64,000 nt of DNA from Lachnospiraceae bacterium (GTDB taxonomy: Bacteria > Bacillota > Clostridia > Lachnospirales > Lachnospiraceae), in assembly GCA_024399135.1 (NCBI GenBank), contig JAKSHY010000009.1, forward strand, positions 38,288-102,287, given 5' to 3'. Positions 57,180 to 64,000 of the stretch are shown here, piece by piece. A model generated the notes under the pieces. That model was not told the origin of the DNA. It saw only the letters and a program-made list of their open reading frames with translations, and ran no database searches. The first letter of the stretch is position 1, and every line of letters starts with the position of its first letter. The translations under genes were made by a program, and so were the position numbers.

Positions 57180-58145
57180 ATGAATTATATAGTATTAGAT
57201 CTTGAATGGAATCAATCGAATACAGGAAGAGAAGCAGAGTGTTCTCAAATACCTTTTGAAATCATAGACTTTGGAGCAATTAAGGTCAATGAAGATGGAA
57301 AAATGATAGGTGAATTTAATCAACTGGTTAAACCACAGATTTATAACCAGATGCATCACATTACCTCAAAAATTATTCATCTTCATATGCAGGATCTTCA
57401 AAGAGGAAAAGTATTCTCAGAAGTAATGAATGAGTTTTTAGATTTTTGTGGGGAAGATTATATATTCTGTACCTGGGGAACATTAGATCTTTTCGAGCTT
57501 CAAAGGAATATGAGATTTTATGGTATGGAACCATTATCAAATGGGCCATTAAAATATCTGGATCTTCAGAAGCTATATAGTCTTGCCTTCGAAGATGGAA
57601 AGATTAAAAGAAACTTAGAGCATGCAGTAGATGAACTAAATATTCCGAAGGATATTCCTTTTCACAGAGCATTCTCAGATGCATATTATACAGCCAAGGT
57701 TCTGGCTATGCTTCCAAAAGAAGTATTCGACAGGTATTCGTTTGATACATTCATGCTTCCACAGACGAAATCAGAAGAAATACATGTATCTTTTCCTGAT
57801 TATATTAAATATATTTCAAGAGAATTTGGCTCTAAGCAGGAGGCTATGGCTGACAAAGAGGTTGCTTCTACTAAGTGCTACTTATGTAAGAAGCCAATGA
57901 AGAAGAAGGTCAGATGGTTTAGTCCTAATGGTGGAAAGCATTATTATTCTATAGCAGAATGTCCAGTACATGGATTTTTGAAATATAAAATCAGAGTAAA
58001 GAAGACAGATACAGAATCTGTATATATTGTTAAAACAACGAAATTCGTAGATGAAGAAACTGCAGTTTCATATCATGAAAAGAGGCAGCAGGTTCAGGAA
58101 AACAAGAAGAAGAAAAAGTCCCAGAATAAAGAGGCTTCTAATTAG
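57180..58145 (+). CDS. DEDDh 3'-5' exonuclease (ERI-1/KapD-like) with zinc-ribbon tail
   Basis: 321 residues. The exonuclease domain (1 to 185) starts VLDLEWNQ with catalytic Asp and Glu, and ends with PFHRAFSDAYYTAKVL (His and Asp). A zinc-ribbon-like part follows (about 236 to 265, CYLCKKPMKKKVRW and AECPVHG), and a Lys-rich tail. Eukaryotic ERI-1 relatives trim RNA; in bacteria the KapD-like group is poorly known. It follows the GH42 gene by 2 bp. Confidence 0.82.
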   Translation: MNYIVLDLEWNQSNTGREAECSQIPFEIIDFGAIKVNEDGKMIGEFNQLVKPQIYNQMHHITSKIIHLHMQDLQRGKVFSEVMNEFLDFCGEDYIFCTWGTLDLFELQRNMRFYGMEPLSNGPLKYLDLQKLYSLAFEDGKIKRNLEHAVDELNIPKDIPFHRAFSDAYYTAKVLAMLPKEVFDRYSFDTFMLPQTKSEEIHVSFPDYIKYISREFGSKQEAMADKEVASTKCYLCKKPMKKKVRWFSPNGGKHYYSIAECPVHGFLKYKIRVKKTDTESVYIVKTTKFVDEETAVSYHEKRQQVQENKKKKKSQNKEASN

Positions 58146-58147
58146 TT

Positions 58148-58864
58148 ATGTCAGTTTTAAGCGTAAAAGATCTTTCAATTGGATATGAGGGAAAAGCAAT
58201 AGTCAGTGATATCAGCTTCGAGGTTAACGAAGGTGATTATCTTTGCATTATTGGTGAGAATGGAGCAGGAAAAACGACACTAATTAAGACTCTTCTTCAT
58301 CTTCAAAAGCCAATGTCTGGCAAGATAGAATACGAAGAAAAGGGTATCGGCTATCTTCCGCAGCAGACAGTAGTTCAAAAAGACTTCCCAGCATCTGTAT
58401 GGGAGGTTGTTCTTTCTGGAAATTTAAATAAGCTTGGAATAGGACCATTCTATTCACAGGCTGAAAAGCAGCTTGCCAGAGAAAATATGGAAAAGATGGG
58501 TATCTGGAATTTAAAGAAGGAAAGCTACAAGGACCTTTCGGGAGGACAGCAGCAAAGAGTATTACTTGCAAGAGCTTTGTGTGCATCGTCTAAGCTTTTG
58601 TTCTTAGATGAGCCAGTAAGTGGGCTTGATCCTAAGGCTACATCTGAACTTTATTCATTATTGAAACAAATCAATGATGAAAAAGTAACTATCATAATGG
58701 TTTCTCACGATATCCATGCGTCATTAAAGTACTCAAGCCATATTCTTCATATAGAGAAAAAGGGTATATTCTATGGTACTAAGGAAGAATACTTGAACAA
58801 TAAGGGTGCCAAAAATATTGGTCTTTATCTTGTAAGGGAGAAAAATAATGCAGGAAATAATTAA
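58148..58864 (+). CDS. znuC: ABC transporter ATP-binding protein, zinc/manganese type
   Basis: 238 residues. Walker A GENGAGKTTLIK, signature LSGGQQQRVLLARAL and Walker B LLFLDEPVSGLD. It overlaps an ABC-3 permease gene by 17 bp, and these together import Zn2+ or Mn2+. No substrate-binding protein or Fur/Zur gene is adjacent, so the metal is not certain. Confidence 0.85.
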   Translation: MSVLSVKDLSIGYEGKAIVSDISFEVNEGDYLCIIGENGAGKTTLIKTLLHLQKPMSGKIEYEEKGIGYLPQQTVVQKDFPASVWEVVLSGNLNKLGIGPFYSQAEKQLARENMEKMGIWNLKKESYKDLSGGQQQRVLLARALCASSKLLFLDEPVSGLDPKATSELYSLLKQINDEKVTIIMVSHDIHASLKYSSHILHIEKKGIFYGTKEEYLNNKGAKNIGLYLVREKNNAGNN

Positions 58865-59693
58865 TAAATTAAGCTTATATTTTCAATTCCCTTTCGTAAG
58901 ATATGCTCTTATAGTGGGGGTATTAGTAGCACTTTGCTCTTCTTTATTGGGAGTTACCTTAGTATTAAAAAGATATTCCTTCATAGGAGATGGATTATCG
59001 CATGTGGCATTCGGCGCTATAGCAATAGCTTCTGTATTTAACATTGCTAATAAATCATTAGTTACTTTGCCAGTTACTATAATAGCGGCCATCCTTTTGT
59101 TAAAATCCGGACAAAATGCGAAAATAAAAGGGGATGCTGCAATAGCAATGCTTTCAGTTGGAGCGTTGGCCTTAGGTTACATGCTTATGAACGTATTTTC
59201 AACTTCTTCAAATGTTGCTGGAGATGTTTGCAGTACGTTATTTGGTTCTACGTCTATACTTACTTTGACAATAGAAGAAGTAATTTTGTGCCTTATTCTT
59301 TCAGCTATAGTTATTCTTGTTTTTATATTATTTTATAATAAAATTTTTGCTGTAACCTTTGATGAGAATTTCAATAAGGCAGTTGGAGCAGGTGCTGGAA
59401 GATATAACCTTTTGATAGCTGTGATAATTGCAATAATTATAGTGCTTGGAATGAATTTAGTTGGTTCACTTTTAATTTCTGCACTTATTATTTTTCCTGC
59501 ATTATCAGCAATGAGTATTATTAAAAGCTTTAAAGGAGTAGTGCTATTCTCAGCAGTTATTTCCGTAATTTGTGCATTAATTGGAATTTTCGTTTCAATT
59601 ATTTTTTCAACACCTGTAGGTGCTACTATAGTATCCTGTGATGTTGTTTCTTATTTTATCTTTTTCCTTATTGGAAGAATTCTAAGAAGATAA
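58848..59693 (+). CDS. znuB: ABC-3 family metal permease (ZnuB-like)
   Basis: 281 residues with about 8 to 9 membrane segments. The YSFIGDGLSHVAFGAIAIA region and the late LVGSLLISALIIFPALSAM segment are family signatures. It pairs with the upstream ATPase. Confidence 0.85.
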   Translation: MQEIINKLSLYFQFPFVRYALIVGVLVALCSSLLGVTLVLKRYSFIGDGLSHVAFGAIAIASVFNIANKSLVTLPVTIIAAILLLKSGQNAKIKGDAAIAMLSVGALALGYMLMNVFSTSSNVAGDVCSTLFGSTSILTLTIEEVILCLILSAIVILVFILFYNKIFAVTFDENFNKAVGAGAGRYNLLIAVIIAIIIVLGMNLVGSLLISALIIFPALSAMSIIKSFKGVVLFSAVISVICALIGIFVSIIFSTPVGATIVSCDVVSYFIFFLIGRILRR

Positions 59694-59960
59694 TCTTTTA
59701 ATACCAGAAAACATTTTTGTTAATAAGTCTTCTTTCAATATACTTGATAGAGATGAACTTGAGTATTAAGCAGAGTAACATTTAGTCTGCATAATCATAG
59801 AAAGTGTATGGTTTAAAATATTTTATATTTTTGTCCCAATTGGTAACATATGTTACAGAGAGATAATATTGAATAGTATATTATCAAACCATAAAGAGAA
59901 ACAAATTAACGAATAGTAGGGAAGCTTACTAGTTAAGTAAAACATATGGAGGACAAAAAT
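59694..59960. promoter_or_regulatory. grcA upstream region with Crp/Fnr-like operator
   Basis: GTAACATATGTTAC at 59843-59856 is a perfect 14-bp palindrome with the core TAACA-N2-TGTTA used by PrfA/Crp-Fnr-type activators. TATTAT (59879-59884) is a plausible -10; a start near 59891 would put the operator centre at -41.5, the class II activator position. The rest of the region has no gene and no clear terminator for the ABC genes. Confidence 0.6.
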
Positions 59961-60203
59961 ATGAAAGAGAATAAACAGCAGATTGATAACTTAGTAAATT
60001 TGTTAGATGGATATGTAGCAAAGGATGGATTTCATCTTAATGTTAACGTACTTAATAAGGAAACTCTTTTAGATGCTCAAAAACATCCTGAGAATTATCC
60101 ACAGTTAACAATCCGTGTATCAGGATATGCAGTAAACTTTATTAAATTAACTCCTGAACAGCAGGCGGATGTTATTTCAAGAACTTTCCATGAAGGTGTG
60201 TGA
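59961..60203 (+). CDS. grcA: GrcA-like autonomous glycyl radical protein
   Basis: 80 residues from the ATG at 59961 with GGAGG upstream. Residues 24 to 77 match the C-terminal end of pyruvate formate-lyase: [30 protein letters not shown] with the radical-bearing G55, and [14 protein letters not shown]. In E. coli the equivalent protein (YfiD) replaces this piece of PFL after oxygen cleaves it. It stands before trxA and rubrerythrin, so the operon looks like oxygen-damage repair. No PFL or activase gene is in the window. Confidence 0.88.
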   Translation: MKENKQQIDNLVNLLDGYVAKDGFHLNVNVLNKETLLDAQKHPENYPQLTIRVSGYAVNFIKLTPEQQADVISRTFHEGV

Positions 60204-60261
60204 TTTAATAAAATCCATGTATGTGCTTGGAATTAGTCATAATGAAAGTGAGGTTTTAAGT

Positions 60262-60576
60262 ATGGCAGAAGTAATTTTAACAGTTGATAATTTCGAAGAT
60301 GAGGTAATTAAATCAGACAAACCAGTGCTTGTTGATTTTTGGGCAACATGGTGTGGACCTTGCAAAATGCAGGCTCCTATATTAGAAGAATTTTCTTCAA
60401 AGCATGATGAAATTAAGGTAGCTAAGGTTAATGTGGATGATGAAGCTGAATTGGCAGAACAGTATAAGATTATGAGTATTCCGACGCTTGCCTACTTCGA
60501 AAATGGTGAATTAGTAAAGAAGGAAGCTGGTCTTAAGAAATTAGAAGACCTTGAAATCTATACTAACAGAGTTTAA
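60262..60576 (+). CDS. trxA: Thioredoxin
   Basis: 104 residues from the ATG at 60262 (GAGG upstream); a frame to 60169 overlaps grcA and is unlikely. The active site WCGPCK is at residues 30 to 35 and the cis-Pro in MSIPTLAYF. It reduces protein disulfides. Confidence 0.95.
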   Translation: MAEVILTVDNFEDEVIKSDKPVLVDFWATWCGPCKMQAPILEEFSSKHDEIKVAKVNVDDEAELAEQYKIMSIPTLAYFENGELVKKEAGLKKLEDLEIYTNRV

Positions 60577-60610
60577 TATTTTTTATGAATAAATATGGGA
60601 GGTAATATAA

Positions 60611-61153
60611 ATGGCAACGAATAAGTACGCAGGAACTAAAACTGAAAAGAATTTAGAGGCAGCTTTTGCTGGTGAGTCACAGGCTAGAAACAAATATACA
60701 TATTTTGCTTCTAAGGCTAAGAAGGATGGTTTCGAGCAGATTGCAGAGATGTTTTTAAAAACCGCTGATAATGAAAAGGAGCACGCAAAGCTTTGGTTTA
60801 AGGAATTAAACGGAATTGGTGATACAGCTGAAAATCTTGCCCAGGCAGCAGATGGTGAAAACTACGAATGGACAGATATGTATGAAGATTTCGCCAAAAC
60901 AGCTGAAGAGGAAGGATTTAAAGAATTAGCAGCTAAATTCAGAATGGTAGCAGCTATTGAGAAGCGCCATGAAGAAAGATATCGTGCACTCTTACATAAC
61001 ATAGAAGCTCAGGAAGTATTCAAAAAGAGTGAAGTTAAGGTATGGGAATGTCGTAACTGTGGACACATCATCGTAGGTGAGAAGGCTCCAGAGGTATGTC
61101 CAGTATGTGCACATCCACAGGCATATTTTGAAATTAATGCTACTAACTACTAA
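60611..61153 (+). CDS. Rubrerythrin
   Basis: 180 residues. The di-iron four-helix bundle (1 to 135) shows [12 protein letters not shown] and EKEHAKLWF with a second E-x2-H in [10 protein letters not shown]. The C-terminal rubredoxin-like domain has CRNCG and CPVCAHP. It reduces hydrogen peroxide in anaerobes. It is third in the grcA-trxA operon. Confidence 0.95.
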   Translation: MATNKYAGTKTEKNLEAAFAGESQARNKYTYFASKAKKDGFEQIAEMFLKTADNEKEHAKLWFKELNGIGDTAENLAQAADGENYEWTDMYEDFAKTAEEEGFKELAAKFRMVAAIEKRHEERYRALLHNIEAQEVFKKSEVKVWECRNCGHIIVGEKAPEVCPVCAHPQAYFEINATNY

Positions 61154-61176
61154 AATATCGAATAATTAATTATTTT

Positions 61177-61207
61177 GGGAAATTTCGCAATGAAGTTTCC
61201 CTTTTTT
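61177..61207 (+). terminator. Intrinsic terminator after rubrerythrin
   Basis: GGGAAATTTC pairs with GAAGTTTCCC (one mismatch) across a short loop and is followed by TTTTTT. It lies 23 bp after the stop codon. Confidence 0.85.
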
Positions 61208-61291
61208 ATTCCAGTTTTTGGTGTATAATCTATGCAATATATATTAATAATTAGTATCAGCAGTTTAGGAAAGAAATAGGAAAACAGATTC

Positions 61292-62932
61292 ATGAATAAA
61301 AAATATCTTCATTATTCAATATTAGCAGTTCTTTTATGTGTATTCGTAACAGGGTGCAATATCCCATATGTTTATTCTCCAGATAATAAGTCTATACGTC
61401 ATGAAAGTTCATCTTCTAAAAGTAGTAAGTCAAAGTCAGATTCTGATGACGGAGTAATTATCATAGATGACGATGATGATTATGAAGATGAGTCTGATAG
61501 TAATTATTCAGGCGAAGAATTTAGTGAACCATATTATCCATATGAAACAGATCCAACCGGTGATACTAATCCTAATGGATTCTATTCGCATAATATATAT
61601 TGTTATCCGGATACAGGTAATATGGGGAATGTAGAAGCATTTTCCATAGATTTCATGATTCCAGAAGAAAGTGATGATACATATTGGGCAATGTGTCTTT
61701 TTAGTATGGATAATTCTATGCTTAGTGATGTTACAACAATGGATCCAAGAGAAGTTGGTAATAGTGGTAGTGGCTATGGAGGTATTCAGAATACCAACGC
61801 TGGCAAAGTATTTATAGGTTCTATATGGGATACAGAATATCTTAATGAAAATGGAAATACTATTATTAGAAATGCAAAATTGATAGATCACGCTCCTGGT
61901 ACTCCTATCGGTGGTGAAAGATTCGGAAATGAAGGTGAAGGTGCCAGATGTAGATTGCGTTACGATTGGAAAAAGAATAAATGGTATCGTTTCGTAGTAA
62001 GAAGTTATGCTGTTAAAACGGATAATGGTAATACAACAACAATAGTAGACCAATGGCTTCAGGACAAGGATACTAAAGAATGGTTTTTAATAGCACGTTA
62101 TGATACAGGATTAGATGATTCTTCACTATGTGGAGATTTTTCACAGTTTATTGAAAACTTTAATGCGGATACTTATTATCAGGTGCGTTCTATTTATTGG
62201 AAAAATATATATTTAAAGAGTAAAGACTCAAATAGCTGGAAGCCAATAGAGGGTGCAACTCTAAAAGTATTGGGAACAACCGATGATGGAGAAAAAGGAA
62301 ATCCAAATAAAAAGGGTGGCTTTAACTTCGGTTCTAATGGCGAATTTTTCTGGGCTATAACCTGTGGTGTGGGTGAAAATATTTTATTATCCAACCCGGA
62401 CGTTAAAAGAGAAGGATATTATACAATTAAAAAATCTGACTCAGCGCCTAATCTTGATGAGCTTAGTATGTATGAGGCAGTTAAAGAACCTGTCTATACC
62501 ATTAATATTGAGTGGGATTCTAATCTGATTCCATATCCTCAGTATATTTCATTAAACATGGACCTTAGCACATCATATAACCGTGGTGATACATTAGATC
62601 CATATGAGGATAATAGCTTTTATTTCTATTCTGATGTAGACGGACATTTGTTAGCTAAAATATGCGAGCCTAATACTAGAAAAGGTGAGACGTTTGACTA
62701 CATGAAAATACTTATTTATGATGCGACTAATGTAGGCTATAATATTACCTGGGACACAGGATTGGAAAATAGTAATGTACTTGGAGACTGTGAAATAACC
62801 ATATATAAGGGTGACAAAAAGATAAAACATTTGACTCAGGGGGACTGTGCAGTAAGAGCTTATACAGGTGTATGGTATCTGGATATTTGCAGAATTGAAA
62901 ATGGAAATATTCAGACAGGTCCTTCGTATTAA
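61292..62932 (+). CDS. Acidic lipoprotein, possibly DUF3472-like
   Basis: 546 residues. A lipoprotein signal ends at the Cys of VFVTGC (near residue 22). A Ser/Lys-rich stretch and an Asp-rich run (IIIDDDDDYEDESDS) follow to about residue 75. The folded part has many Trp, Tyr and Gly; the segment WKKNKWYRFVVRSYAV resembles DUF3472-type proteins linked to glycan handling, but I am not sure. TATAAT at 61224-61229 and AGGAAAG give a plausible promoter and ribosome-binding site. Confidence 0.6.
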   Translation: MNKKYLHYSILAVLLCVFVTGCNIPYVYSPDNKSIRHESSSSKSSKSKSDSDDGVIIIDDDDDYEDESDSNYSGEEFSEPYYPYETDPTGDTNPNGFYSHNIYCYPDTGNMGNVEAFSIDFMIPEESDDTYWAMCLFSMDNSMLSDVTTMDPREVGNSGSGYGGIQNTNAGKVFIGSIWDTEYLNENGNTIIRNAKLIDHAPGTPIGGERFGNEGEGARCRLRYDWKKNKWYRFVVRSYAVKTDNGNTTTIVDQWLQDKDTKEWFLIARYDTGLDDSSLCGDFSQFIENFNADTYYQVRSIYWKNIYLKSKDSNSWKPIEGATLKVLGTTDDGEKGNPNKKGGFNFGSNGEFFWAITCGVGENILLSNPDVKREGYYTIKKSDSAPNLDELSMYEAVKEPVYTINIEWDSNLIPYPQYISLNMDLSTSYNRGDTLDPYEDNSFYFYSDVDGHLLAKICEPNTRKGETFDYMKILIYDATNVGYNITWDTGLENSNVLGDCEITIYKGDKKIKHLTQGDCAVRAYTGVWYLDICRIENGNIQTGPSY

Positions 62933-62950
62933 TGTAAGATTGGAGAAATA

Positions 62951-63802
62951 ATGATTAGAATTATTACAGATACAGCATCAGACTTTTCGGTAGAAGAAGC
63001 TAAAGAATTAAACATCACACTTCTTCCTATGCTGATATCTTTTGACAATGATACATATTTAGACAGATTCGAATTATCTACAGATGAGTTCTACGATTTA
63101 TTGATTAAAAGCGACAAGCTTCCTATTACGAGTCAGATTAATCCGGCGACATTCGAAGAAGAATTTAAGAAAGCAAAGGAAGCTAATGATGATGTCATAG
63201 TCATTACCATGAGTAGTGAGCTTTCAGGAACCTATCAGAGTGCCTGCATTGCGGCATCAGAATATGACAATGTATATGTTGTTGACACTAAGGAAGTTAC
63301 TATTGGTGAGCAGTGTATCATAAGATATGCTCTGACTTTGATTGAACAGGGTCTTCCAGTGGAGAAAATATATGAAATATTGTTGGAAATGGTTGATAAG
63401 GTTAAGATAGTTGCTCTTCTTGATACTCTTGAGTATTTAAAGAAGGGTGGACGTATCTCTCCAACAGTTGCTTTCGCAGGTGCTATTTTGTCTATTAAGC
63501 CTGCTGTTACCGTAACAGATGGTAAGGTTGAGATAATAGGAAAAGCCAGAGGATCAAAAAATGGAAATAACTTCCTTATTCAGACTATTCAAAAATGTGG
63601 AGGAATTGATTTTTCCAAGCCTGTTTTGTTAGCATACAGTGGAACGGACAGGACTCTTTTAGATCAGTATATAAGAGACAGTAAATCACTTTGGGAAGAT
63701 CATATCAAAGAAGAAGACATCAAAGTCTTCAATATAGGAAGTACAGTTGGAACTCACGTTGGACCTGGTGGAATTGCTATAGCGTTCTTTCCTTTAGGTT
63801 AA
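62951..63802 (+). CDS. DegV family fatty-acid-binding protein
   Basis: 283 residues. N-terminal IITDTASDFS and the later ITMSSELSGTYQSA and VDTKEVTIGEQ are DegV signatures. Members bind fatty acids and act as FakB partners of a fatty-acid kinase. No FakA gene is near. GGAG lies before the ATG. Confidence 0.9.
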   Translation: MIRIITDTASDFSVEEAKELNITLLPMLISFDNDTYLDRFELSTDEFYDLLIKSDKLPITSQINPATFEEEFKKAKEANDDVIVITMSSELSGTYQSACIAASEYDNVYVVDTKEVTIGEQCIIRYALTLIEQGLPVEKIYEILLEMVDKVKIVALLDTLEYLKKGGRISPTVAFAGAILSIKPAVTVTDGKVEIIGKARGSKNGNNFLIQTIQKCGGIDFSKPVLLAYSGTDRTLLDQYIRDSKSLWEDHIKEEDIKVFNIGSTVGTHVGPGGIAIAFFPLG

Positions 63803-63810
63803 TACTAAAT

Positions 63811-63838
63811 AAAAAAAGACCTCTTGAGGTCTTTTTTT
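63811..63838. terminator. Intrinsic terminator after degV
   Basis: AAAGACCTC-TT-GAGGTCTTT with A- and T-tracts on the two sides; it can work in both directions. It starts 9 bp after the stop codon. Confidence 0.9.
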
Positions 63839-64000
63839 AATGAGTCGACAATTTGCAACATTTTGGAGTTTCTGCAACAGACCACCTGATATCATAACAT
63901 CATCAAGAGGAACACAAAACACCTCAAAGAAAAACAAAAAATGATAAATTGAAATAAAAAATGATTGTACAGGGAGCTATCACATCACAGTGATGGCTCC
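63839..64000. other. Non-coding end of window with a strong hairpin
   Basis: No reading frame of note. At 63973-64000, GGAGCTATCAC pairs with GTGATGGCTCC over 11 bp (one G-U) around a 6-nt loop. It ends exactly at the window edge, so a following T-tract cannot be seen. It might be a terminator of a small RNA or the leader of the next gene. Confidence 0.4.

Noticed and set aside
60169..60261. Extended N-terminus of thioredoxin
   Set aside because: It would overlap grcA and add 31 residues not found in thioredoxins; GAGG precedes the ATG at 60262.
61508..62053. Antisense reading frame of 181 codons inside the lipoprotein gene
   Set aside because: It is a shadow of the lipoprotein gene, with repetitive Ile/Thr/Tyr content and no ribosome-binding site.

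Overview
The window is a low-GC Firmicute chromosome segment centred on the replication origin. Gene content (archaeal-type ProS start, DUF3881 beside serS, DUF4446 beside parB, YicI-type alpha-xylosidase, GH42, rubrerythrin, a pyruvate formate-lyase spare-part protein) points to an anaerobic, plant-glycan-using member of the Lachnospiraceae. This is inferred from protein families; genus and species cannot be read from the sequence. No prophage, insertion sequence, CRISPR array or conjugative element was seen.

Layout. oriC lies around dnaA (about 42.2 to 44.2 kb). Nearly everything to its left is on the minus strand and everything to its right is on the plus strand, so transcription runs with the two forks. 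Left of oriC is the classical block rpmH, rnpA, yidD, yidC, jag, mnmE, mnmG, rsmG, then a DegS/DegU-like two-component pair, a repeat-rich stretch with parS sites, and parA-parB. Beyond that come DUF4446, an HD-GYP protein, serS, DUF3881, tRNA-Arg(CCT), murG, and an MBOAT/SGNH acyl-transfer pair. Further left are exoA, a pgi-glmS operon entering amino-sugar synthesis, and an operon around SAH/MTA turnover (mtaD, ahcY) with an SPFH protein. The far left holds a GH5 lipoprotein, two divergent Y-family polymerases, a MATE exporter, a sensor/regulator pair, a small double-glycine-leader protein, araB-araD, an RluA-type pseudouridine synthase, a polymerase/ligase-like membrane protein, and the start of proS.

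Right of oriC are dnaA, dnaN, rlbA, recF, gyrB and gyrA, then a Cys-rich small protein, a CPA2-type antiporter, alpha-xylosidase, beta-galactosidase, a DEDDh exonuclease, a zinc-type ABC transporter pair, a grcA-trxA-rubrerythrin operon, an acidic lipoprotein and a DegV protein.

The most unusual non-coding structures are: (1) a 54-bp-period array of six palindromic units between pgi and exoA; (2) a nested palindrome and direct-repeat system beside parS that looks like an 80-bp insertion into one of two repeat copies; (3) a bipartite oriC with a DnaA-trio-like tract in the dnaA-dnaN gap; (4) several genes whose -10 box sits 6 to 7 nt from the ATG with no Shine-Dalgarno sequence, suggesting leaderless mRNAs; (5) a perfect Crp/Fnr-like palindrome centred about 41 bp upstream of a plausible grcA transcription start.
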